Shown: piece after piece, positions 8,047 to 14,512 of the stretch
How the letters are laid out: each line of letters starts with the position of its first letter
Position numbering within the stretch: the stretch's first letter is position 1
Virus record (IMG/VR): IMGVR_UViG_3300044946_000069
Span: 1 to 45,192 of that record
Reading direction: 5' to 3' (one strand)
DNA: 45,192 nucleotides
Origin: a virus
Program-made: the position numbers and the translations under genes
The notes under the pieces: model-generated
Seen by the model: only the letters and a program-made list of their open reading frames with translations
Databases searched by the model: none
Told to the model about the DNA's origin: nothing

Positions 8047-8186
8047 AGCTCATCCCCGAGCAAATCCAAGATGCCGAGTAGAATTGCGCGTACGTTAACG
8101 TCGAGCGGCGCATCTTTCAAGCGCTGACGCAGCCGCGCGATCTTGGCGTCAATACTGCGATCGTGCGCCAGCGTACGTTCAGCCAT
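8043..8186 (-). CDS. hypothetical small coiled protein (47 aa)
   Basis: ATG at 8186, 47 residues. A basic amphipathic helix (DRSIDAKIARLRQRLKDA) is followed by VRAILLGILDLLGDEL. Overlaps both neighbours by a few bases, as expected for a coupled operon. This pattern of a short coiled coil plus a leucine-rich tail recurs in unnamed phage genes. Function unknown. Confidence 0.5.
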   Translation of the reverse strand: MAERTLAHDRSIDAKIARLRQRLKDAPLDVNVRAILLGILDLLGDEL

Positions 8187-8397
8187 TGCTCAACTCCCTC
8201 TTGATCCTGGCAACCATCGACTCGGAACGCACGTACAGACGCTCCGATTCCGCATTGCGCGGCAGGCCGCGCTCGATCACTGACTTATCGCTGGCAATGA
8301 TTATGCCGGCGAGTAGTTTTTGTACGGCGCTGAGCAGCCTGCCGCGACGGTCCCATTTGCGATGGTAGCGGGTCACAACTCGTTCCAAGCGAAGCAT
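8179..8397 (-). CDS. hypothetical basic protein (72 aa)
   Basis: ATG at 8397 gives 72 residues starting MLRLERVVTRYHRKWDRRG, strongly basic, followed by AVQKLLAGIIIASDKSVIERG and a second basic tail. It overlaps the next gene by 8 nt and the previous gene by 25 nt in another frame. The high Arg/Lys content suggests nucleic-acid contact. Not recognised. Confidence 0.5.
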   Translation of the reverse strand: MLRLERVVTRYHRKWDRRGRLLSAVQKLLAGIIIASDKSVIERGLPRNAESERLYVRSESMVARIKRELSNG

Positions 8398-8504
8398 GCA
8401 GTCTCGTAGTCCAACGTGCCCCAGTTTAGCCAGAACAGCGACAAATGAAGAACGTTGTCCATCGCCGCCTCGCCTAAACAATCCATCAGCATGTTGCGCG
8501 GCAT
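8373..8504 (-). CDS. hypothetical small protein (43 aa)
   Basis: ATG at 8504 shares its first base with the upstream stop (TAATG). The 43-residue product starts MPRNMLMDCLGEAAMDNVLH and has a Trp-rich hydrophobic middle (FWLNWGTLDYE). It belongs to the leftward gcrA operon. No function recognised. Confidence 0.4.
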   Translation of the reverse strand: MPRNMLMDCLGEAAMDNVLHLSLFWLNWGTLDYETACFAWNEL

Positions 8505-8914
8505 TAGTACACCACTCGCTTGCCAGCTTCCGGCTTGAACGAAGCCACAGCAACAAACGACTTGCCATCATCGCCCAGCTTTTCCATTTGTGCCGGCGAA
8601 AGCAGCATACGGCTGAAAGCCTTATCGCCAAGCGTCTCTTGTGCGAGCTGCGCCGCGACTTCGGGATCAGACCAGCGGCGGTGCGTAACGCTGTCCTTGA
8701 CGACGACGCCGGGAATCAGCTCGCCGTTGCCGATCGCACGCGCTTGGATTTGTGCGTCGATAGCAGCCTGGAATGCACCGATCGCCTGTACCGCTTTGAC
8801 CATCGGTACGAGATTGGCGCTTTCGATGGCCTCGGCACTGATGGCCTGCAACTGCGCCAGCGCGCTTTGCAGCGTGTCGTAAACGATTTCAAGTGCGGGG
8901 ATGTTCGTGTTCAT
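8504..8914 (-). CDS. stand-alone C-terminal domain related to the DUF2800 nuclease
   Basis: 136 residues. The second half matches the C-terminal tail of the nuclease at 19031-20011 in order and spacing: IPGVVVKDS vs TPGAVLKPG, R-x-W-x-D, LSPAQMEKLGDDGKS vs LSPAQAEKLGPAGKQ, and a final KPEA...Y. None of the nuclease's catalytic residues are present. It is therefore a detached paralogue of a non-catalytic module, perhaps an adaptor or regulator binding the same partner or DNA. The leader is AACGCTGGAGAGCGAA before ATG 8914, and a TTGACA promoter lies at 8975-8947. It is the first large gene of the leftward operon. Confidence 0.7.
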   Translation of the reverse strand: MNTNIPALEIVYDTLQSALAQLQAISAEAIESANLVPMVKAVQAIGAFQAAIDAQIQARAIGNGELIPGVVVKDSVTHRRWSDPEVAAQLAQETLGDKAFSRMLLSPAQMEKLGDDGKSFVAVASFKPEAGKRVVY

Positions 8915-8946
8915 TTCGCTCTCCAGCGTTGAATTTTACGATTACA

Positions 8947-8975
8947 GTTGTACGGAAGATTTTAGCTAGTGTCAA
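8947..8975 (-). promoter_or_regulatory. sigma70-like promoter for leftward operon
   Basis: On the minus strand: TTGACA (8975-8970), 17 nt, TACAAC (8952-8947), then about 32 nt to the ATG at 8914. The TGA inside TTGACA is the stop codon of the preceding gene (8972-9127), so the promoter is built on the end of that gene. Confidence 0.6.
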
Positions 8976-9127
8976 GCCCTATACGAATTATAAATCTCAG
9001 AAGCGTACGGCAGTTTAACGCCGCTCTTTAAGAGCTGAACAACGAATGCCTGCACTTCAGCTTCGGACAGTCCAAACATACAAAGCTTATTGCCGAGTTT
9101 TTTGCTTTGCTGCTGATCTAGGGCCAT
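8972..9127 (-). CDS. hypothetical small helical protein (51 aa)
   Basis: ATG at 9127, 51 residues (MALDQQQSKKLGNKLCMFG, then SEAEVQAFVVQLLKSGV). The ribosome site lies in the shared leader AACCGCTGGAGAGTGAC. The gene follows a strong promoter with the TGTACGTACA palindrome and is probably the first product of the leftward operon. Small helical early proteins of this kind are often host-interaction factors, but this is not shown. Confidence 0.6.
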   Translation of the reverse strand: MALDQQQSKKLGNKLCMFGLSEAEVQAFVVQLLKSGVKLPYASEIYNSYRA

Positions 9128-9150
9128 GTCACTCTCCAGCGGTTTGTCGA

Positions 9151-9185
9151 TGTACGTACACTAACACACGCCAAAACCCTGTCAA
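9151..9185 (-). promoter_or_regulatory. leftward early promoter with TGTACGTACA operator
   Basis: Minus strand TTGACA at 9185-9180, then a G/T-rich spacer, with the perfect 10-bp palindrome TGTACGTACA at 9160-9151 overlying the -10/+1 zone, and the leader AACCGCTGGAGAG before the ATG at 9127. The rightward promoter at 10946 has the same series (TTGACA, GGGTTTT, TGTACGTACATCGA). Confidence 0.6.
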
Positions 9186-9195
9186 CGCCTATTTT
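9161..9195. repeat. 35-bp direct repeat, copy 1 (promoter copy)
   Basis: Identical over 35 bp to 10259-10293. This copy contains the minus-strand TTGACA and spacer of the leftward promoter. The other copy is inside a coding region. Confidence 0.95.
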
Positions 9196-9208
9196 CACGA
9201 TTATCTTT

Positions 9209-9309
9209 AGCGGAGCAAGAGGACCGTTGATGAGACCCGACGTTCACTCGGGACCGGCGCACCGGCTTTCGCCAGACGCTTGAACGCTCAACGGCCCGCT
9301 TGCTCCGCT
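9209..9309. other. cloverleaf-like structured inverted repeat
   Basis: Arms 9209-9230 and 9288-9309 pair over 22 bp with two mismatches; the outer 11 bp (AGCGGAGCAAG/CTTGCTCCGCT) are perfect. The 57-nt interior holds two further hairpins: CCCGA/TCGGG at 9236-9252 with a 7-nt loop, and CCGG/CCGG at 9254-9265. The last codons and stop of the leftward gene at 9288-9758 lie in the right arm. It could be a structured RNA, a terminator, or a recombination or replication site. It does not fit a tRNA: no T-loop consensus and no CCA end. Confidence 0.6.
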
Positions 9310-9758
9310 CGTTGCCGCTTTTCCATCCTTCGACCATAACCCCAGCTCGTTTCCGTGTCCATACCGAGCAGCCAGGCCAGCTTGCCCAACTCGTAGCCTT
9401 CACAGATGGCGTCCCAGTGAGCCACAGCCGCTCGCCCATTGACCGGCGACGCAACGATGGCAATCCGCAGGGCCGACGCTGCAGGCTCATCGGCAGCCGC
9501 TAGAACGCGTTGCTTGCGCTTTGTGCGCTCGAAATCCGATCGAGGCAGCCGACCGATATTCACTAGGTCATCAACGACGCTCGCAAGCAATCCGCCGCAA
9601 AGCTCCGCGAGTTCGATCGGCAATCCGGCTTGTCTGCAGGCCGTAGTGAGAGTCGGGCTTTTCATCCGTACGAGCGCGCTTATCCGTGCTTGATGCAGAT
9701 TAGCCGTCTGTAGGGCTATTTCAGGCAGCCTAGCCGATGTTGTCGTAAGCGCGTTCAT
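9288..9758 (-). CDS. hypothetical control-region protein (156 aa)
   Basis: 156 residues from ATG 9758. The N-terminus is Thr/Ala-rich and helical (TLTTACRQAGLPIELAELCGGLLASVVDDLVNI, seen in parts); the middle is basic (FERTKRKQRV); the C-terminus reads GYELGKLAWLLGMDTETSWGYGRRMEKR. I do not recognise a family. Its place between a cloverleaf structure and an AT-rich divergent control region would suit a replication or transcription regulator, which remains a guess. Confidence 0.6.
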   Translation of the reverse strand: MNALTTTSARLPEIALQTANLHQARISALVRMKSPTLTTACRQAGLPIELAELCGGLLASVVDDLVNIGRLPRSDFERTKRKQRVLAAADEPAASALRIAIVASPVNGRAAVAHWDAICEGYELGKLAWLLGMDTETSWGYGRRMEKRQRAEQAGR

Positions 9759-10014
9759 AGCCCTAAATTATCTCAGTATTTTCCTGCTTACAAGGGGGTC
9801 CGACCTTTGGGAAGGACCCCCGACAGCAAAGCTGTAAATTAGGTACATAATCCTTGTCATACGTCCATGTGTATCACAATGGGGTCTATTAACGGATTTT
9901 ACCATTCATATCCATTTATAATTTGTATATACATGGCAAAAACGTCCATTAACGTGCTTGACACGGCTAAAAACGTATGACATAAGACGGATAGTTAAAC
10001 CGCTGGAGAGTGTC
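9759..10014. promoter_or_regulatory. AT-rich control region with paired hairpins
   Basis: A 256-bp noncoding gap between divergent genes. It carries the hairpin GGGGGTCC/GGACCCCC (9794-9801 with 9814-9821) followed at once by ACAGC-AAA-GCTGT (9823-9835). Then comes an AT-rich stretch (about 9836-9960) with TATAAT at 9917-9922, two copies of ACGTCCAT and two of ATTAACG. TGTCATAC at 9855 and its reverse GTATGACA at 9975 are also present. The combination suits a replication origin or early control region. Confidence 0.45.
9958..9986 (+). promoter_or_regulatory. rightward early promoter
   Basis: TTGACA at 9958-9963, 17-nt spacer, CATAAG at 9981-9986 (four of six -10 positions), with the GTATGACA motif on top of the -10. 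The downstream leader AAACCGCTGGAGAGTGTC ends at ATG 10015. Confidence 0.5.
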
Positions 10015-10350
10015 ATGATTGAGCAAAAGTCGTTTGGAGCCTTCATAAAAGAGCGTTTCGGTCCAAATTGGGTGTATGCTGCGCGCTGTACAGACAACAT
10101 CCGAGCGCGCTACAACAAACCGGACTGTCCCGTAGTTGTGATTACGCCCAAGCAGCAAAAGCAACTGAAAGCCGATTACGAGCGCGAATGGGGCCGCGAG
10201 TACGACCCGCAATACTGGGCGATGCTCTCTACTCTCCGAGCAATCCACGCGCACGCTGCTAACACACGCCAAAACCCTGTCAACGCCTATTTTATTGAAG
10301 CACTCGCTGCCGCTGCAATCAAAATCGCAACAGAGGGTTTGGCACCATGA
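10015..10350 (+). CDS. hypothetical early protein (111 aa)
   Basis: I chose ATG 10015 because it follows the shared ribosome leader CCGCTGGAGAG. The product starts MIEQKSFGAFIKERFG and has a basic central part (ITPKQQKQLKADYEREWGRE). The segment coding for ANTRQNPVNAYF is the second copy of the 35-bp repeat that forms the promoter at 9161-9195, so promoter sequence has become coding or the reverse. Last bases overlap the next ATG. Function unknown. Confidence 0.65.
   Translation: MIEQKSFGAFIKERFGPNWVYAARCTDNIRARYNKPDCPVVVITPKQQKQLKADYEREWGREYDPQYWAMLSTLRAIHAHAANTRQNPVNAYFIEALAAAAIKIATEGLAP
10259..10293. repeat. 35-bp direct repeat, copy 2 (coding copy)
   Basis: Exact copy of 9161-9195 embedded in the gene at 10015-10350. 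On the minus strand it carries TTGACA plus the G/T-rich spacer, so it may direct antisense transcription. Confidence 0.95.
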
Positions 10351-10949
10351 CAAACACGGATAAGCGCGCTGGCTGGGATCGGATACCCGGCACCTGCGAA
10401 ATCAGCAACGGCAAGGGCAAGGTATACCGCGGCATGGTGCGCTTCGAGCGGCCATGCGCGACCTGTGGCGAGCGTTTCGGTATCCACGTCACGCAATCGA
10501 CGGCGGATGGCGAAGCGCACAACAGCGGCTTCGGGCTGCGAAATTGCGAAAAGCACCGCATGAAGATGGTCCCGGCCGGCATCGGTGTATCGGTCGAGGC
10601 GGCCGAAAAACTGCGTACGGCCAACGTCACCATGAAAGAGGAATTGACGGGCTTATACGCACGCAATGCCGCACTGCACGCAGAGAACGAAATCTTAAAA
10701 TCCAGGCTGGCGGTTTACGAGCTGCCATCCATGAATGTGCCGCGCGTCTCGGCTTTCACGCAGGAACCACTGACGGATGCAAGGGCCGCGGCAACCGAGG
10801 AACTAGGCCGGAAGTGGCTGGAAAAGAACCCACAGGCCGCTATCCTGACGCGCGACACTGCTTTAAAGCCGCTGGATGCCGCAGGCCAAGAACTGTTGCA
10901 AAAATGGCTCACTAAAAATAATGTGCAAAAAATGCCTTGGGAGTGTTGA
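10347..10949 (+). CDS. zinc-finger/coiled-coil early protein ending in MPWEC
   Basis: 200 residues. The N-terminal part has Cys residues (GTCEIS, RPCATCGERF, LRNCEKH) that could form a zinc knuckle. The middle is a leucine/alanine coiled coil (GLYARNAALHAENEILKSRL). The C-terminal third holds two similar blocks, TEELGRKWLEKNPQAA and GQELLQKWLTKNNVQ, and ends MPWEC. That ending is one case of the [LMFY]-P-W terminal motif seen in several unrelated proteins here. The stop lies in the TTGACA of the next promoter. Function unknown. Confidence 0.65.
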   Translation: MTNTDKRAGWDRIPGTCEISNGKGKVYRGMVRFERPCATCGERFGIHVTQSTADGEAHNSGFGLRNCEKHRMKMVPAGIGVSVEAAEKLRTANVTMKEELTGLYARNAALHAENEILKSRLAVYELPSMNVPRVSAFTQEPLTDARAAATEELGRKWLEKNPQAAILTRDTALKPLDAAGQELLQKWLTKNNVQKMPWEC

Positions 10950-10982
10950 CAAGGGTTTTTAGTGAGTGTACATGTACGTACA
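10946..10982 (+). promoter_or_regulatory. rightward promoter with TGTACGTACA operator
   Basis: TTGACA at 10946-10951, 17 nt, TACATG at 10969-10974, and the palindrome TGTACGTACA at 10973-10982 overlapping the -10 and start site. The TGA of the upstream gene lies within TTGACA. The leader AACCGCTGGAGAGCG precedes ATG 11024. Confidence 0.65.
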
Positions 10983-11023
10983 TCGAAAACGCCAACGAAA
11001 CAACGAACCGCTGGAGAGCGAAA

Positions 11024-11194
11024 ATGATTAACCGAATCAAAACCGACAACGAAGTGATCCAGGAAGCCGCGCGCAAGCTGGCAATCGCTTGCAGCGGTGA
11101 GGAATTCGACGTAGCCTGTGCCGACATGGTCGAAGCGCTGCGCTACGGCCGTTCCGTCGCGTGGTGGTCGCAGTTCGAGCGGGAGGCAGTGTGA
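11024..11194 (+). CDS. hypothetical small protein (56 aa)
   Basis: ATG 11024 follows GGAGAGCGAAA. The 56-residue product (MINRIKTDNEVIQEAARKL...) is acidic and helical with a Trp-rich end (AWWSQFE). First gene behind the operator-bearing promoter at 10946; the stop overlaps the next ATG. No family recognised. Confidence 0.6.
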   Translation: MINRIKTDNEVIQEAARKLAIACSGEEFDVACADMVEALRYGRSVAWWSQFEREAV

Positions 11195-11352
11195 TGAGCG
11201 ACGCTCAAAAAGTGAAAGTGCTCGCCGAGGCACTCCGGGAAGTAAATAAAAAGATGTACGCCAAAGGCGCACCGCTCGGCAGTACGAATTATTTTGATAT
11301 TCGTTGCATCACTGTGGAAGCGCTAAAAGCCACTGGGGAGCTTCCGCCATGA
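11194..11352 (+). CDS. hypothetical small protein (52 aa)
   Basis: ATG 11194 overlaps the previous stop. 52 residues, MSDAQKVKVLAEALREVNKK then YFDIRCITVEALKATGELPP. This reads like a soluble one-domain helical protein of a kind common in phage early regions. The stop overlaps the next ATG. Confidence 0.55.
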   Translation: MSDAQKVKVLAEALREVNKKMYAKGAPLGSTNYFDIRCITVEALKATGELPP

Positions 11353-11522
11353 GCTACGGCGGCCACCACAGATACGGCGGCGTTGGGCTTTTCATGCTCG
11401 TTGCCGCTATAACATTCGCCTTCGGCGTACGTACGGCGCGAATCGTCGTCGGCGGTGCGTTGCTGATCGTTACCGCGTTCTTTGCGTATGTCATGTTTCG
11501 TGTTGTAATGGGGACAATATGA
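11349..11522 (+). CDS. two-helix membrane protein (57 aa)
   Basis: ATG 11349 (MSYGGHHRYGGVGLF), 57 residues. Two hydrophobic segments, FMLVAAITFAFGV and VGGALLIVTAFFAYVMFRVV, are separated by a short basic turn, suggesting a hairpin in the inner membrane. Overlaps the neighbours on both sides. Possible superinfection or host-membrane factor; not recognised. Confidence 0.55.
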   Translation: MSYGGHHRYGGVGLFMLVAAITFAFGVRTARIVVGGALLIVTAFFAYVMFRVVMGTI

Positions 11523-11683
11523 GCGAACAAAACAAAGGCATTCAGTGTCCTGCCTGCCAAGGGCAAGGCGTAATCAAGAGATGGTCCGGCAATCGCTCGC
11601 CAGAGCGTGAATGTCCTTATTGCGACGGCAAAACAACTGTGACTGCGGATCAGTACCGCGCGTATTTCGATAGGAGAAACTAA
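11519..11683 (+). CDS. DnaJ-type zinc-ribbon microprotein
   Basis: 54 residues. Two CxxC knuckles, CPACQGQG and CPYCDG, frame a basic loop. The CxxCxGxG half is the repeat unit of the DnaJ zinc-finger domain; here only one pair is present with no J domain. Phage proteins of this type are common and likely bind zinc and another protein or nucleic acid. ATG overlaps the previous stop. Confidence 0.65.
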   Translation: MSEQNKGIQCPACQGQGVIKRWSGNRSPERECPYCDGKTTVTADQYRAYFDRRN

Positions 11684-11684
11684 A

Positions 11685-11777
11685 ATGCGTGCCGAAGCAA
11701 GCGATTTTCTGGCGCTTATCGCGCTAACGTTATTCCTGGGCGCCGTGTTGTTCGGATCGGCTTTGATTGGAGGGTAG
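11685..11777 (+). CDS. single-pass membrane microprotein (30 aa)
   Basis: Starts one base after the previous stop, with TAGGAGA as ribosome site. A 30-residue protein that is nearly all one transmembrane helix (LALIALTLFLGAVLFGSALIG) preceded by a short polar N-terminus. Function unknown. Confidence 0.45.
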   Translation: MRAEASDFLALIALTLFLGAVLFGSALIGG

Positions 11778-11781
11778 GACG

Positions 11782-11889
11782 GTGCAGCCGTACTTTGAGC
11801 GCTACCCATGCACACTGAAGAATATTTATTCTTGGTGGTTTCAAATGCGCGAAATGAGCGCATGTTGTTTTGATTGGCAAGAGATTTGA
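11782..11889 (+). CDS. possible small protein (35 aa)
   Basis: GTG 11782 is preceded by GGAGGG at about 9 nt. The 35-residue product (MQPYFERYPCTLKNIYSWWF...) is rich in aromatic residues and cysteine. It fills the gap between the membrane microprotein and the hairpin at 11921. Weak support because it is short. Confidence 0.35.
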   Translation: MQPYFERYPCTLKNIYSWWFQMREMSACCFDWQEI

Positions 11890-11910
11890 CAATCCCATGA
11901 CGCAGGCATA

Positions 11911-11948
11911 AAAAGAAAAACCCGCGTCGGGCTCGACTCCGACGCGGG
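11911..11948 (-). terminator. intrinsic terminator facing left
   Basis: Perfect 10-bp stem CCCGCGTCGG/CCGACGCGGG (11921-11930, 11939-11948) with an 8-nt loop. The A-rich run 11911-11920 becomes a U-tract only on the minus strand, so the terminator stops leftward transcripts. No minus-strand gene lies immediately to its right, so it may guard against antisense transcription into the early operon. On the plus strand it is only a hairpin upstream of the prim-pol gene. Confidence 0.7.
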
Positions 11949-11979
11949 CTAGAAGCTGCACCACATCTATGGCATGTGA

Positions 11980-14052
11980 ATGCTTGCCCCCACTAGCACA
12001 ACTGCGTACAACATACAATCCTTTTGGGATGCCGCGATTGCGCGCGGTCTTTTCCCCCTCGCCATAGCCCGAAATTCCAAGGCGCCGATTGGGTCGGGCT
12101 GGGATATTTGGACTTCACCAATCGCACACCCTGGCGCTGGCAGCGTAGGGCTGCGCTGTGGCGACGGCGGCCTGACGGCTTTCGATTGCGACCACACGGA
12201 CCCGCAAATATCGCAACGCCTCTTAGCCGCTTTCCGTTCCGTCCTAGGCCCGAACATTCCCGTACGCTGGGGTCGCGAACCAAAATTCTTAATTCCGTTT
12301 TATCTCATTGATGCACCCGTACAGGGCCGCACATTCAGCTTTCCAGACGGCAACAAACTGCAATTAATGGGCGGCCAATTTATCGCCTTTGGTCCACATA
12401 AGGACACCGGCCAAGACTATCGCTGGGAGAACTGGGCGAGCGACTGGCCACGCCTGACAACCGAACAACTCCAAAAAGTTCTTTCCGAAGTCCCGCTGCG
12501 CGCCGGTACGTCATTGCGCTTTGCAGCCGAGCATGAAACGGCCAGCGCCGATGAGCTGAAATACGCAACACCGCAGACGTACGATGAATGGCAAGCCGGC
12601 CACGACGCCGCCCAGCGCTATCTCGGAATGCTAAAGCACGAACTGTTAGGCAAGACTGAAGGCCGCGGATCTACGATCTTCGCCATTGTCGGCGTGCTGA
12701 AATTCGCCGAGCAGCATGGCATGTGTACGCGGCGCGAGATTGAAGATGCCATAACTGGCGCCGGGCACAGCCTGGACGAAGGCATTGGCGGCCGTACGCT
12801 GGGCGAGGAAATAACGCGGCAAGATCAGTTGCCGGTATTGCGCGGCAATCTGATTATGCAAGCGGTTATGTCGCGCCGTACAATGATACAGGGCTTGCAC
12901 GACGCGCAGATAGCGCCGACGCTCGCCAAGCGTTCGGGCTTTGAAATATCCTTGGAGGACGACAGTGCAGAGCTACCGTGGCTACTATATCAACGGGTAC
13001 TATGTGGTGAGGTTCACTTTTTCACCGGGCACAGCGGGGCCGGTAAGTCCGCGCTTGTTAGTGACTTGGCTTTTCAATTTCTTCGGGGGCGGCCGTGGCT
13101 CGACGCCGATAACGAGCGCACAAATGGTCATGTACTGTGGATTGCCGCTGAAGATGACTACGGCACAGAACGACGCGTAAGGCACCTGCTATGCCAGGAA
13201 CCAAATGCGACTGAGCTGGCGGGGCGATTCCACATAATACGTGGCGTCAACGAGCCGATGGCATTCGAGCAACAATGCGTGGCGCAGTTTCAAGCCATGG
13301 CTGCGATGGACAAACGCATTGATATGATCGTGCTCGATACGTGGGGCGCGTCTGGTTTGTGTTTCGCTGACAACGATACCGAAGCCGTGTTGAAAGCCAT
13401 GTTCATTTTGAAAAGCTTGGCGCGGCGTACGGGCGCCGCTGTACTCGTCACTGATCATTTGCCGTTAGGCAACGAAGATGCTTGGCAGAAAGGTAACGGC
13501 GCCAAGACAGGCAACAGCGGCTTTGTGTATCGCGTGACCAGTGGTCGCAACGACTTTGTGTCGGTTGATTGCGGCAAGGCGCGCGGCGCCCCGAAGGCCA
13601 AGAGCTACACAGGTAAGATCGTCTCGGAGAACTACGGCAAAGACGCGAAAGGCCGTACAACCACCGTCAACGTGTTCAAGCGTACGTCCGAAGTGATAAA
13701 AGAGAACAAAGAGCAGTCCGCCGTGCTTAGGCTGGCCGCAATGCTGCCGGGTGTTACCGCTGCCGGCATGGACGCGTTACGCGCCGGCAGCATTGTCAAA
13801 TTCGATAGCGTGGCAGCCGAAATAGGCCATGCCGTCAAAGGCGAAGTGCCCGGTTACGTCGTCAGCAAGGACGCCGCCAAGAAGATGTTCGAGGATGGCA
13901 TAAAGGGCTTGCTTGAAAGTGGACATTTTAGGCCGCTGTACGGTTATCCGTTCTTGACGATCTTTGCGCCGAGTGGTAGTGTACGGCAGGAATTGGTGAT
14001 ACCGTTCGCAATCGACATACCGAAGGAGAGTTTCCCGTGGCAGACACCGTAG
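11980..14052 (+). CDS. primase-polymerase / RepA-like helicase
   Basis: A 690-residue two-domain replication protein. Residues about 10-150 look like a bifunctional DNA primase-polymerase domain, with the acidic pair AFDCDHTD as likely catalytic metal ligands and VRWGREPKFL downstream. Residues about 340-530 form a RecA-type ATPase: Walker A GHSGAGKSAL, a WIAAEDDYG segment, Walker B MIVLDTWG and VLVTDH. It would unwind the fork and start synthesis, feeding the family-A polymerase at 21117. It ends IDIPKESFPWQTP, another FPW tail. ATG 11980 has a poor ribosome site, so the start is the best available rather than certain. The stop lies inside the next gene. Confidence 0.85.
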   Translation: MLAPTSTTAYNIQSFWDAAIARGLFPLAIARNSKAPIGSGWDIWTSPIAHPGAGSVGLRCGDGGLTAFDCDHTDPQISQRLLAAFRSVLGPNIPVRWGREPKFLIPFYLIDAPVQGRTFSFPDGNKLQLMGGQFIAFGPHKDTGQDYRWENWASDWPRLTTEQLQKVLSEVPLRAGTSLRFAAEHETASADELKYATPQTYDEWQAGHDAAQRYLGMLKHELLGKTEGRGSTIFAIVGVLKFAEQHGMCTRREIEDAITGAGHSLDEGIGGRTLGEEITRQDQLPVLRGNLIMQAVMSRRTMIQGLHDAQIAPTLAKRSGFEISLEDDSAELPWLLYQRVLCGEVHFFTGHSGAGKSALVSDLAFQFLRGRPWLDADNERTNGHVLWIAAEDDYGTERRVRHLLCQEPNATELAGRFHIIRGVNEPMAFEQQCVAQFQAMAAMDKRIDMIVLDTWGASGLCFADNDTEAVLKAMFILKSLARRTGAAVLVTDHLPLGNEDAWQKGNGAKTGNSGFVYRVTSGRNDFVSVDCGKARGAPKAKSYTGKIVSENYGKDAKGRTTTVNVFKRTSEVIKENKEQSAVLRLAAMLPGVTAAGMDALRAGSIVKFDSVAAEIGHAVKGEVPGYVVSKDAAKKMFEDGIKGLLESGHFRPLYGYPFLTIFAPSGSVRQELVIPFAIDIPKESFPWQTP

Positions 14053-14315
14053 CAGATGAGGCCGTGGCAGATGAAAAAATTAGCCATTGGTTGGGGCGTG
14101 AAAGATGGGCGCCAGAGGACATTAAACGTGGCTTGCGCGTACGTCTCGGCGCGCGTGGCACGGCAGTTTTGTTTCAATCAAGTGACGGCCCTGACGATAA
14201 CGCAGATTTGTGGTATTTGGTAAGCGAGGAACTCTGCATAGTATGCCCTCGTTTTGGGACCCGCGAAGAAATATCTGTCTATCTCAACAAGCACAAATTT
14301 TCTCTGGCGGGATGA
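14037..14315 (+). CDS. hypothetical acidic early protein (92 aa)
   Basis: GTG 14037 lies within the last codons of the prim-pol gene. The 92-residue product starts MADTVADEAVADEKISHW and has a beta-rich body (LRVRLGARGTAVLFQSSD, DLWYLVSEELCIVCPRFG). It is probably cotranslated with the helicase. Not recognised. Confidence 0.6.
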   Translation: MADTVADEAVADEKISHWLGRERWAPEDIKRGLRVRLGARGTAVLFQSSDGPDDNADLWYLVSEELCIVCPRFGTREEISVYLNKHKFSLAG

Positions 14316-14512
14316 TGGCCCTAGACGCAAACGGCGAGTGGGATGGTGTCTGCGCGTGCGGCAATAAAGAGGCTGACGGGATTCGATGTATCCTTGGGGC
14401 GACGCACAAACCGTACAAGCCGCACCCTATGCCGTGGGAGACGCAATCTATTCCGGCCGCGAGCGCGGAACCGTCGTTACCGTGGACGCAGACAAAACTA
14501 CCATGGGAGTAG
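14312..14512 (+). CDS. Cys-containing protein with three PW motifs
   Basis: ATGATG at 14312 overlaps the previous stop. 66 residues: an N-terminal C-A-C...C cluster (GVCACGNKEADGIRC), then HKPYKPHPMPWETQ, then EPSLPWTQTKLPWE at the extreme C-terminus. So it carries MPWE, LPWT and LPWE. The last 127 nt overlap the start of the next gene in another frame, and both frames look protein-like. The repeated PW units suggest a multivalent partner-binding peptide. Confidence 0.55.
   Translation: MMALDANGEWDGVCACGNKEADGIRCILGATHKPYKPHPMPWETQSIPAASAEPSLPWTQTKLPWE

Noticed and set aside
9209-9309. tRNA gene
   Set aside because: The cloverleaf-like pairing lacks T-loop consensus, anticodon geometry and CCA-end context.
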